Positions 13,401 through 25,188 of a stretch of DNA of 64,000 nt are shown here, in pieces. Below the pieces are notes generated by a model, which saw only the letters and a program-made list of their open reading frames with translations, was not told the DNA's origin and did no database searches. Every line of letters starts with the position of its first letter. Positions within the stretch are counted from its first letter, which is position 1. Source of the DNA: Tetmemena sp. SeJ-2015. Taxonomy: Eukaryota > Ciliophora > Spirotrichea > Sporadotrichida > Oxytrichidae. The DNA lies in the NCBI GenBank assembly GCA_027382625.1, contig JAJKFJ010022473.1, positions 62,001 through 126,000 of the forward strand, read 5' to 3'. The position numbers and the translations under genes are program-made.

Positions 13401-16400
13401 TCTAGCTCGGTATAAATTAATACAGCGTTTCAGATTCATTCTCATTAAGTGATGGAGGAGTTATGTATTTTGAGGGATCATAAATTTTAATCTTTATTTT
13501 CATTAAGAAATAGACTTAGAAGTTTCTATGTATCAAGCTAATCCTACTAACATTTAATGCTCGAGTCTGAGTTCAGACTTGACTATAAGCGGGCTAAAAT
13601 TAAACTCAATCCAAGGAGGAGGGCTATTCTATTTGATAGCTAAGAATATCAAAGCTTCCATTCAAGAATGCGATTTCTTGCAAGTTTAGAGTAATTATCA
13701 CAAAGGAGGAGTTTTGGTTTTGATAGCTAGTGAGGCTGTCCAAGTTGATATAACTGACTCAAATTTCAACCAAGTTTTATCTGCAGATCAAGGGGGAATA
13801 GTTTATGTTTCTGCTAGTAGCGTGACTATGACGATGGAATAATCCTCTATCACTTGCCATGTTACTGATGCATTTTTGACTTCATCCAAAAATAAAATAG
13901 CCACTACTTATGGATCTTAATTCACGTTTGATGTCACAGCTGCTTCCACTCTAACGACTACCGAAAATACTTATTTATTTTATGAGAGATGTGGAAAAGC
14001 AACAGCAGGAACTATATTCTATCTCAATAAGTATGTCACTTTAATTGATAGTAAAAGCACCTATAATGATTTAATAGCTAGTCAAGGTGGAATTATTTAT
14101 TGCAAATCGTGTGGTTTGCAAATTGATAGTTCTTCCTTCACATATCTGCAGGCTACTTAAGGCGGAGCAATTTCAATTTAATTTACGTATTAGGGAGACC
14201 TACTATCACACTAAACAACTTTACAATTATTTTTAACTTAATTGTGGCCAATTTGCAAACCTCATCAACTGGAGGATTTATTTAAATAGATACAGATTCA
14301 ACTGTAACTTCTGGGATTAGTCAAATAACAATTTCAAATACTCTAATACAGAATTGCTCAACTTACTCGGGCGGAGGAGTAATTTATCTTAATGAGCCTG
14401 CAATATAACTTATTGCCAAAAATTACTTTTTTGAAAAAAATTGAATGTATTGTTCTACTAGCAATACGATAACAAAAGGATAATTTTATAACAATTACTT
14501 AGTAGTGTCAAATTAAGTTCATTCTATTTTTATTTTTTTCAAGCTGGGCTTTTTCAGATAACAAATGGATGTCTGTAACGATATCAGAAAGTGTCATTAT
14601 AAGAAACTCCTCATGCTAATATATTTTGGCCCTACTATTACTAAGTAGCATATTCGGTTGCTCCAAGTACCTTCGTTTTTACGATTTCAAATTCCAAAGT
14701 TCAGCATAAGGAACATTCAATTCTAATCAGTTAATGACTCTTCTAGCCCTAGATGGAGATACTGTTGCTTACTCATAAAAGAGCTTTTATGGCATTTAAT
14801 AATAATTCTATCTTAAATTATAAACATTTTCTACTTTAAAACATCATAAGTGGTATCAAGGAATAATACATTTTATCGAAACCACATATAGTTTAGCATA
14901 TGTTTTAATATCAATCTATGGTGGAGTTTGGCTTCTAGATCATGCTACCTTTAATGATTATAATTCAACTTACTAAGAAAATGTAGCACTAATGGGAGGC
15001 GTATTCCGTTGTGTTTCTTCCACTACTAACTTTTAGAATTCTAAATTTTATTCCAGCTATGCCCAAATTAAAGTTATTTAATAATTGCTGGAATCGGAAC
15101 TATGGTTGATGATTGCAAAGGAACTCTATCTAATGTTGTTGCTGTTTCGAGTTTTGCATCTTATTATGGAGGAGGCTTCTATTTGATTCCTCAATCAGCT
15201 TCAACCACTTATACAACATACACGATAACTGATTCATCTTTCTCTCATATGATATCGGGAACGAACGGTGGTGGATTCTATTTTACAAACTAATATGTTA
15301 ATCTTATCATATAAGGGAGCACTTTCACAAATTGCTATGCTTCAATATCTGGAGGAGTAATGTTCATAAATTAGATTTCAAATATCACGATGCTAAATAA
15401 CTACTACTCAGATAACAGTTGTGGTGTCTATGGAAGTTTTATGTTCAACTAAGCAAATCTCCCAACCACTTTCGTGACTTCTAAGAACAATGTTCTTGAG
15501 TGTGCTTCGACTTACAATTACGACTATGTCTATTGGAATAGCTACCTATCGAATGTAGCAGAATTCAAAGTTGCTATATTTACCTAGTTTACTAATTCTT
15601 ACTACAGCAGAAATAACACTTACAGATACTGCAATCATGGTGGAGTTTGGCTCTCTGTAGATTTGAACATAGATGAGTATGATTCCTCTTACTATAGTAA
15701 AATTTCTTGTTTAAAATGTTAATCTCGTTCATAGATAATAGCGCTCTGATAGCAGCAGTAAGCTTGCATCTCAAAAGCAACATTACATATAACAATAACA
15801 AGTTCTACAACAACTTTCGATTATATATTCTTCTAATTTCTTTGCTCAAGAGGCAGGGTGTTTTGAAGCTGACTTAGAAACCTTTTTCGCTCTAAAAAGT
15901 TCGCACGTTTATGATAACTTTGCAAAGAAGACTTCTGTCCTGAATGTTATAACAAAGTCTTACATATATATCTATGATACTATTATCCGTTCAATACCTA
16001 TTTTTCACTACTGGGTTGAAAGCCAGCTTTTACAGTAAGTAGCCACTGTTTTTAGTCTTTTTACTGAACTTTAGAGAAATATCTTAGAAACCATCTATAA
16101 TAGGCATGTTGGTAAAGAACGTTCCTTCTAATTGTTTGATTTAATAAAATCAGTAAAATTACCTTTTTTAGAAATTATTCTAGCAATACTCGGCTGACAA
16201 GGATCACTTACAGAACCAAGTTTTAACACAGATGACAAGAGCTTCGTCCTCATTCGTCCAGGCTTTACAGAAGCAAACTGAAAAGTTTTCGAAAAATAGG
16301 GGCTGAACGTATAATATCTTTGAAAATAATATAGCATACGATCAAATCTCTTCAATAAGTTTGTTTGGAACATCACTTGTAAAATTTCTAATGCTCTAAA

Positions 16401-19400
16401 TTTATTTAGGACTATCCCTAGAAAATTATAGACAGTTAGTTCTTAAATAACTAAGCTTAGTAAACTACTTTGCTAATTATGTACGCTCTTGATGTCACAA
16501 TTTCTGGTTGCTATTTCTCCGACAACATTAATTATATCAATTTAGTCTCATTATATTTCTATTGGAAATTTATATTGTGTCATCAGGAACTAGAGGCATT
16601 TTCCTTGGATTCTCAGATGTTGCTTTAATTGATACGAGATTTGAAGATTCTAAAGTGTAATAAGTTTCCTCACCCTGATAGTTTTTAGTCCCAAGACAAC
16701 ATTTCTGGACATAAGCAATAGAAGGAGTCAGTAAGGGTCATATATGTACATCATAGGAGGAGCTGAGATTGTAATATCATCTAGTACCTTTATTAATGGG
16801 TATTCTTACTATGGAGGTGCTATTTTCATGAGTGGATGTAAGTTAATTACTATGATTTATTAAACTTTTAGAATCTAATTTGACAATATCTGCGTACAGT
16901 ATTCTCTTAAAACAGAGCTTATCTTGGAGGAGCAATAATGGCTCAATAGTTTGAGAACCTATTTATTGATAATAAATGTCAGTTTTCATATAATATGGCA
17001 AACCTCAGTGGGGACTCAATCTATGCAATCTAATCTATCAACAATGTATAATCCTTCTTCGTTTAAATTATTATAGATCACCATCAAAGATTCAACAATA
17101 TTAAATAATTAAGCTACAAACGCAATATAGCTCTAGCAAGTCGCATTTTACGCATATAATCTAAAAATTCAACGTAGGAGCATTTAAGTCTTAAATTTAT
17201 TGTTTAGATGCAGCAAATAAAGTTTAGGATATCACACAAGGAGGAGGAATTTCTTGCACGGACTGCATGTACTTTAGTATTCATTATGATATTAATTTAT
17301 TTACTTTTACTTTGATCTCAAGAACTCTTAAATTCTGAATACAAATGCTCCATTTGGCGGCGCTATCTTCCTATAAGAAACCGCAAATGAAAAATCATCA
17401 TCAAATTTCTACTAAGTATATTATTTCCCTCATACTAACTATAGTTTAGATTGTTAATTCTAAAATTTAAAACGCCTAAGCTTACACATCAGATGGAGGA
17501 ACTCTATATCTCAGCAACATAAACTAAATTAGAATAAATAACACTGAGATTAGTTATTCAACAGCCAAACACTAAGGAGGAGCAATATACTATGAATGTC
17601 CTTCACCTTATAAATGCAGACTTGAGTTTGTTGGCAAAAATTACCTCAATCAGAACTAAGCAGGAGTGTCCGGAGGTGCAATATACTGGAAAGATATTGA
17701 GCCTATAATTTCTAGTTCATCGATATTTATAACTTTATTTATATCCTACTCTGGAAATACTGCAGGGGTATATGGGCCAAATATAGGATGCTTTTCATAG
17801 TAACTTAATCTTATAAGCTAAGATACTTTAATTAAATTAATGTACTTACGATTCCATTTTTAACAAAAGAAGAAACATGCAAGAAAACAACCAAAGATAA
17901 ATCCTTTCTTCTTAATAGAGTTAAGAAATTTTTAAGATTTGATTTTACTTGCTTGATCAAGAATCGATTGAAACTCAAACAAGCACCCAAGAGAGCGATT
18001 TTAGAAGTGGTGCATCAATCCCTAAATTCTATTTGGCTTTAGTTGATAAGTATGGCCAAATAGTTTACACAGATTCTTCTTCGAAAGTTTCTATTTCAGT
18101 GAATGAAGTTGGAAGCGCGAGTTCCAAAAATAACGGGGATTACTCTCCTGTGCTCTAGGGAACTACTATTTTCTATTCTAACTTAGGGATATTCACGATT
18201 GATGGCATGGTTTTTACAGCTTCTCCTGGATATTAATATGATCTGATATTTTTGACAGATGGAATAGACTCCTCTAAGCCTTCAAATTAAGAATACCTTA
18301 TTGAGGTGAATTCAAGTAGCTCAGTTTTCAATCTTTCAGTTAGTTTAAGAGAATGTTAGGAAGGAGAGTAATTCACAGAGAGTGGAGCGTAAAAATTATT
18401 GTTCCATTAATAACAAATTTAGATGCCAAGAGTTTTAATTATTTGTATTTTAAAAACAGTGCAGCTCAGGAACAGCCTTTTCTTTAGTGAAAATGACAGA
18501 GCCTGGCACATGTTAAACTTGTCCAACTTCAGTGGCTATTTGTGAAGGAGGATCTAAAATTGGGCCTCTCCCAGGCTATTGGAGAGAAACAAACACTTCT
18601 TCCAATTTTATCGAATGCTTCTATTCTCCAGCTTGCCTGTAAGTATAATTTTATGTGAATCTTTCAGAGGTATGGTAGCTCCTGATTATGATGAAAAGGG
18701 TACTTGCTTGACAGGCTATAAGGGAATTTTGTGCACAACTTGCGACATTGAGTATTCAAGAACAGGAAACTACAAATTCATTCTCTTTATTTTAATGTTA
18801 GAGATGCCCGGATCCTACATAAAATATCGCAGGATTGTTCTAATTGGGATGGTAGCTATTGTTATAGTAGTGATTCTTGTTCGTTCAACTCTGAATGGTG
18901 CCTTGGTCAAAAGGAATGTGACTTCGACCTATCAGAAAATTCTAATGAATCATATATAGCTAATCCTGCTCACAAATAGCTTCAATTTCAATTGGCCAGA
19001 GCAAGTTCAAAACTTCTTCATATCATCGAAGCCTGTTGCAGATTCCTCCTCGTAAATTATCTCAATTGACTGCTTCATGAATACAAATGTGTATGGAAAT
19101 AAGCAAGACCCTTCAAATATTCTCTACACCAAATTAGTCGCTTATGCACTAATGCCAATCGTCCTCTTCATGATTTGCTTTGCTGTTTGGTTCCTGATCT
19201 AAAAAATTACAAATTAGAAGGGAGTGCTCAGTAGTAAGGCTATCTCAACTTTGGTCATCCTTTTATTCTTGGTGCATCCAAACTTGACGTCATTCTATCT
19301 TAAAATATTCAAGTAAGATTTTCGATTTCTTAAATATATAAACCTATAGTTGCGTTGATGTAAATGGGACAAGCAGGAATAAAGAAGATATGGATATAGA

Positions 19401-22400
19401 TTGCTATTCAAAGTCTCACAAGATATGGGAAGAACTAGTGACTCTTCCAGCTATTATCATTTGGGGTTTGGGAATTCCATTTTTTGCCTTATTGCTTTTG
19501 ATGCGCAGAAGCAAGCAGCTAGACTAAGTTAAAACTAGATCAATGTTTGGGTTTTTATTTAAAGGATATAAATTGCAGTACTATAAGTAGAATTTAATTA
19601 AACAGTTTAATTTATAAAATACAAATTTCTCATCGACTCAAGGTTCAAATGTTTTTTAAACCTACTTTAATTTAATTTGTAGCTAGAAAAATAAATACGA
19701 TTTTTTAAGGACAGATTAATCAAAAAATTAAAAAGATTAAATTAATTCTTCACATTAAACATACCTTGCAAATTTAATGTATTTTGTAAGATTCTTTGTA
19801 CTTGATATTAATAAGCCTATTATAATTCTTTATTAAAAATATCATTATATTTGAATTTTATATCTATTAAAAATTTATGTGTCTACAGTTTTTGAAAAGA
19901 ATTATTTAATCCTAACTATACTATTGGGAAATCATCATAATGTACAGAAAGCTAATCTATATTTTTGTGGCTGCCTTTCTAGCTTCAAATGGGACGATAG
20001 TCCAAGCTCTTATAATCTTCATTATAATCCTAGGCTTCTTAGTCTTAACTTTAAAAACTCGGCCCTTTTCGAATAACGCTCTTAATAATCTAGAAACTTC
20101 CTCCCTCATCACTCAAGGCATCATAAATTTAATTTTTTAATCAAAATAAATCACCATATTTTGTGGAATATTCTATATCCTAAAGTAAATCAAACCGATG
20201 TGTCTTCGACCTCAGGAGAAATCACAGATTCATCCTAGAAAAATACAGTGATTCTCTCTCAGCAAGTGCAAATGTTTTTCTTTGTCATCATAGTCATCTC
20301 AAATAAATTTTAAATGAAATTTCTTTCTATCTCAAACACTTTCTTTCTGGCATATTGGCTTTTTGAATTTTTCTTTGAGATGAGATCTAAGATGACTTAA
20401 AAACTTGCAAAATTTAGCTTATCTTATGTAATCAGGAAAAGTTCAAATTTCCAATTTTATAACTTTTGAGAAGTTTAGAGAATTAAAGGAAAAAATGAAG
20501 ATGCAGGAAACAGGTTTGACAAGAGATTTAATGAGAACCATAGGAAATAAGAATGAAGCTATGGCAGAAATACTTCTTAATCAAAACTAAAGTTCACAGT
20601 AATGCGCAGCAAATCTTGACAGGCCAAAAGGAAATAAGAAAAAGAACTAAAGTTATTCATACTCTTCATTTTGTAGCTTTTGAAGATCAACTCAAAAGAT
20701 ACTGCTATAAAATTACCAAACTTGGGCATGGAAAAGAATCTGAGAAAGGAGGAACTAAAGCTTCATTTATCTTAGAAGGAAATAAGTATTTCATTAGGTC
20801 AAAAGAGCTCGTCTGTCAGAGTCACCAAAAATTGGTCAAAGCTGGAAGTAGGATCTCAAAGCTTTAAAGACAATCTTAGGAAGGTGATTCAAAGTGCACT
20901 CATGTTTTTTATAAGTCAAAATACAGGAGTGCCTCTCCAATCACCGGGATTGAGATATTCTAGCATTCACTATAACAAGAGCACTATTCCCTCTGACAGA
21001 GAAGACCGAGACAAGAAGCGAGTATCCCAAAATATTGAGAGCTATAATTTTATTCTTTGAGCCATGAATCATAATCAGACGAAAATATTTCAGATTTTAA
21101 CAGCCCGAGATTGCTTCTCAAAACTTTACAAAATAAATTAATTTAAACCTCTGAGTTAAAGCTGAATTTTGAAAAAGTTTCTCCCTCAAAAGATATGGAC
21201 AATAGTTTCTTCAACTCGGAAGATGTAAAAAGAAGGTAAAGACTGATATTAAAACAGAAGGAAAAGTTAAAGAGTTCATATAATGCATTAATAATGTAAT
21301 TAACCTTATTTTAAAGAGATAAGAGGAGGCTAAGAGAATAGCAGATCAAATTGAGACTCTCAAATAGCAGCAGGATGAAACTGTGTAAATGATGTAGCAT
21401 TCCATTCAATTTATCATATTTTCTTGAATGAATTCAGTTTTACTTTTAATTTGTAAAGAAGCAAAGACCCAACCCTAAAGCTAAAACTACCTTAAAACAG
21501 AAAATAAAAAAGATGATGAAGTAGAGAATCATTGAACAACTCAAGGAACAGCAATTGGTTAATCAACAACTTCAAGGCAATAAGAAAGGCTCTAAAATAT
21601 AGAGTAATCAATAATCTAACTAATAGAGTGAACATTTTAATTTAAAGTCAAAGAGTTTCAAATTCCCAGAAGATGCAGATACAAGAAGGAAATTATTTTT
21701 AATTTAATTCATTCATATTAAGGATTGATTTAGCCAAATAAAACTTTCAAAGAAAAGAAGCCTAAGTTGTCCCAAAATTCTGGAATGAATTCGATGAGAG
21801 AGGACAACGATTTTGAGCATACCTTCAATCTCCAAGGCTAAAAAACGAATGAGGTTTCAAAGAAGTCATCAATAATTGAACCTAAAGAAGAAGCCCCAAC
21901 TAATTCCATGAATCCATAGGAAATTTAGCCAAAAGAAACTTTTAATCACCTTCGGAATGATAGCTTCTAATATAAAAGTTATTTTAATCGACTCTATATG
22001 GCACGATATCTCATACTTAATCTCAAATTTAGGTTCCTTAATCTGCAAATTATATATTTGTTATTGCATTAGTCAAAACAGCGTTCTAGAGTTTTAAGCT
22101 TCCCTCCTCTAAAATGCATTCTTCGGACAATATTGCAAAAGCATCGAATCCTTATGCAAGCGCCGAGGTATACGATTATCAAGAATCAGATACTCTCAAT
22201 AATGCCTCTAATCCTGCTCAATACAGAAAGGAAAGTAATTATTGTGTGATAAGTTTTAATTTTTAATTTTAAAGTAACGTTAGCGGAATGAATTAGGTTG
22301 AAAAAACTTACTATGATCAAATGACTTCGGCATTTAATTCGGAGCCTACCTCCTCCTAAAAGAGAACAAGCAGTTTGAAATATCCTAATCCTAATCAAGT

Positions 22401-23368
22401 CAACAGCAATCAAATAGAATAGTTATATGGCTTGAAATAATTATAACATTTATAAATGTTCTATTTTATAGTTGAAAAGAGCACTTCCAAATTAAGATGA
22501 AAGAGTTGAGTAGATTATATTTTTAGCTTTTGGAATCCATGCCGACATATAACGGAATAGTCATGCAGCCGCAGAAGAGAAATTTTAAGAAAGTAAACTT
22601 CACAGGTATATCAGATCAGAGTTAGAATAAAATTAAAGAGCAGGAAGTGTCAATCAAATCAGATACCGAAGCCTTGAAGAATAAAGTACCTGATTCTATA
22701 TTATCTGTAATTATTTTTCGGGTGGAGTCTCTCTCGAATTAAGTAAGAGTGGATATGCATCTTAAGAGAGAAGAAAAGAATCCTTGATTGAAAGTTTCGA
22801 CGATGGAGAGAGGTAAGAAGTGAATCCTATCGACTAGGAAACACCAAATAGGTCTGAGGAGCATGTTGCTTTTATAAGAGAAATAGATGAATTCGTTTAA
22901 ATTGAGAACAACTTATAGTCAGACAAAAGATAATCAAACGCAAATCAGGCTCCCTATGACGATTTCTTTGAAGACTTATCCAGCAATTATAATGCTACAG
23001 AATAATCACACTCAGACTACCCATAATTATTATGTTTCCCATAGTAAACAATTGGAGAAAATGTTGATGCTCTCATTCAGGAAGAACTAAATACACCTTT
23101 TTAAATTTATAACCTATGGAAGTTAATTAACGTCTAAGCAGGCAACTAAACCTTTCATCATAAATTAATTATTGATCACATCAAATCTTATATAAAAAGA
23201 AAAGAGCTTTAGAAGTTTTAATTATCATTTAAAATTTTAATTTTGCCTTTGAAATATTTCTTTCTTATGCTCTGGATTTTGGTTGAACTAAGAATACTTA
23301 CGCTAGCACTTTTTGAAGTTAGAATATGCAGAGGAGGAGTCATATGCGTTGACCCATCCTTAATTTGA
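10443..23368 (+). CDS. Gene B: giant membrane protein with beta-helix-like ectodomain and long Gln-rich tail
   Basis: Paralogue of gene A in divergent orientation. Order: a Cys-rich N-terminal region (about 10.45-11.45 kb, spaced C-x2-C pairs); a long beta-helix-like ectodomain (about 11.5-18.4 kb) with recurring GG-A/V-I-Y/F turns; a knot (CPTSVAICEGGSKIGPLPGYW, then GYKGILCTTC) near 18.5-18.75 kb; membrane segments near 18.82-18.9, 19.13-19.2, 19.44-19.5 and 19.94-20.15 kb; then a Lys/Gln/Ser-rich tail to about 23.1 kb. Introns are frequent (for example a 32-nt GT-AG intron just after 12.2 kb), and a 283-bp IES splits the membrane domain. The tail was assigned to this gene because a 20-nt GT-AG intron near 21.03 kb joins the frames; it could be a separate gene. 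The 3' end is uncertain: the last frame stays open to a TGA at 23366, but the end could be earlier, and the last bases overlap the antisense Cys-rich module. Start chosen at the Met before the first Cys pair. Confidence 0.65.
16128..16480 (-). other. Antisense coding fragment nested in gene B, related to gene T
   Basis: On the minus strand a continuous frame runs through this stretch and aligns by eye with gene T at about 63.65-63.78 kb. Shared pattern: YY-x-FSP-x-F-x-K, then VKPG-x2-RT-x-L-x-S-x2-LK, roughly half the residues identical over about 40. On the plus strand the gene B frame is interrupted here, between about 16.04 and 16.45 kb. The simplest reading is a macronuclear-destined segment of another gene lying inside an eliminated segment of gene B. 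A decayed duplicate is possible. The boundaries are approximate and I found no pointer pair. Confidence 0.5.
19602..19891. other. 283-bp IES in the membrane domain of gene B, pointer ACAGTTT
   Basis: ACAGTTT occurs at 19602-19608 and again at 19885-19891. The DNA between is very AT-rich and non-coding. Removing one copy plus the interval joins the frame ending FLFKGYKLQYYK to YYWEIIIMYRKLIY, which matches the same stretch of gene A (YWEIFTIYRKIVFI). There is no GT-AG boundary that does this. Confidence 0.85.
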
Positions 23369-23960
23369 TGCTGATTCGGCGTCACATATCTCGCATCCGT
23401 ACTTTAAATTTCGTAATAGCAATATTAAGAATAGATTTGATTAGATTGAAGATAATTTAATTTTACTGATTATTGCAGGATCTGCAATGTTTTCCGCAGC
23501 TCTTGCAAGTTCCGGAGAGGGGATCAGTGACGTAAGCGTAGTGGGAGAGTTTGCAATCAGGCGTGCAAAAGCTGAAGCTGTCCGGGTACAGATAAATATT
23601 AGATATACTTATGTGTTTAGATCGGTATTTGCAGTTTCATTGGTGAGCAGGTATAGGCCAGAGTAGCACTGAGTGCATTGAAGAAAAGAGTTGGAGTTTC
23701 CAGAGGAAAAGGCGAAGGAACATTTCTTGCACCCATAAATACTTTCACTGCAATCTAATTTAAACCAGATTAGCTAAGCTTTAATATAAGGGTCCAGATT
23801 TTGGAAGGAATCACCGGTTTAACGCAAATTCCAAAAAATTGATTAAGCAGAGAAGCGGATTTATAGCAATTATAAAAATGGTGTATTCCAGGAAAAGAGA
23901 GCTTTAGAACTCGTAAATCTTACAAATGCAACTTTATTTATAGGCATCGTAATATTACAA
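23302..23960 (-). CDS. Orphan Cys-rich module (growth-factor-receptor-like), probably a gene fragment
   Basis: Minus-strand coding with regularly spaced cysteines (GCKKCSFAFSSG, LQCTQCYSGLYLL, SFCTPDCKL, GTCKSCGKHCRSCNNQ, GCEICDAESAS), like the N-terminal Cys-rich part of hypotrich beta-helix membrane proteins. A GTAAGT donor follows the last coding stretch (donor at 23301-23296 on the minus strand), but I cannot find a convincing next exon before gene B's tail. It is on the same strand as gene A, which seems to lack this module, so it may be a displaced N-terminal piece of gene A. It could also be a short secreted protein or a remnant. The 5' limit is approximate. Confidence 0.5.
23400..23467. 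other. IES in the Cys-rich module, pointer TACT
   Basis: TACT at 23400-23403 and 23464-23467. Removal of 64 bp joins HCRSCNNQ to YGCEICDAE in one frame, whereas a GT-AG splice at the same place gives the wrong frame. Confidence 0.7.
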
Positions 23961-24082
23961 TCTTATTAAATATCAAAAAGTCCAAATTAAATCGAGAATC
24001 TATAAAATATTTTAAATGCACACCTCTTATATCTTAAAAGATATAATATAAAAATATAGCATTCCTTTTGTTTTGCTTTTAA

Positions 24083-24760
24083 ATGATTGATACTGATCTC
24101 CCTAACCTATAAAAACGTTTTAAACCAAGAATTCTTACAACTAGTAATAAAAATTGTTGCTTTGTTATTTAGTAGATAGTACTTCAGAGATCAGGAAACT
24201 ATATTTTTAATTTTGAAAGTTAAAAGATAGAGAAAGGAGAAAATTATGAGATACGACTAATTGCTCCTTCTGTTTTGTTGTGGACTGACCGATAGTTTAT
24301 TGTTATAAATATTAGGATATCTTAAGCGAAGCAGCTCTGAAGACTGCTTAGAATTATCTCGCATCCTTTTATTAATTTATAATCTTCAAACAGTAAATTA
24401 AACTAATTTGAAAAAATTTGCAATGTTTTTAAATAATTATAAGTTTATAATCTAGAGATATAAGGAAATTGATAGTTATGATTAGGATTAAGTAATCGTA
24501 ATTAATATAGCTCGCAAGCTAATCTATTATAAAATTAAATTAACTAAAATAATTTAACGGACAAATTAGAGGAAGCTAAAATACTTCTAATATTGATTTG
24601 CACAATTCTAAAGAATAGAAATATCAAGAGACATAAGTTCTTGCATCATTTTAGCGTTCTAGCTTTACTCAGAGTTATAGGCTGTGTTCTTATCTAGAAA
24701 AAATAGAATGCCATGATCAAGATAAGCACTTTAAATTTTACTCAAGAGTAGTGCTATAAA
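24083..24760 (+). CDS. Possible small hypothetical protein
   Basis: A frame opens at ATG 24083 (MIDTDLPNLQKRFKPRI) and runs about 75 codons. A plausible 25-nt GT-AG intron near 24,305 connects it to a second Lys/Ile/Gln-rich stretch, and further Gln/Ser-rich frames follow to about 24.76 kb. No family is recognised. Since TGA is the only stop, a frame of this length could arise by chance in AT-rich DNA. The interval between it and the next gene (about 24.76-25.19 kb) is AT-rich with nothing recognisable. Confidence 0.3.
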
Positions 24761-25188
24761 TAAATTAAAATAGAATTCATCTTAATTTATTATTTGTTAT
24801 AGAATAAGCTGATTCTTAAATTTATTGTGCGATTTAAATTACCTAAAAAATGCTACTTTCTGTTTATTTTTTTACCAAATTATCATTTTAAGTTAAATAC
24901 TAAACATTATTAAATCCTGTGACGAGATAATTAATCACGATTAATCTCCTCCTGACTCCTTCTCACTAAAACATGGAGAGATTAAAAAGACAAAAGTTAA
25001 TCCTTATTCATAATCATTCTTATTAGATTATCTCTTCAATAATTATAAAATCTTTCTCACCTTCTAACTCTCGTTTAATATGATGTTGAAATTTGATATT
25101 AGTTACTCTCTTTCATATTTATTTTGTATAATAATTTAATAGTCCTAAAAGTGTAATTGTTTGGTGTAGAAAATAAAAGATTAAAATC

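Noticed and set aside
20553..20867. Separate small gene in gene B's tail
   Set aside because: The frame is a competing reading of the Lys/Gln-rich tail, which continues in another frame across short introns.
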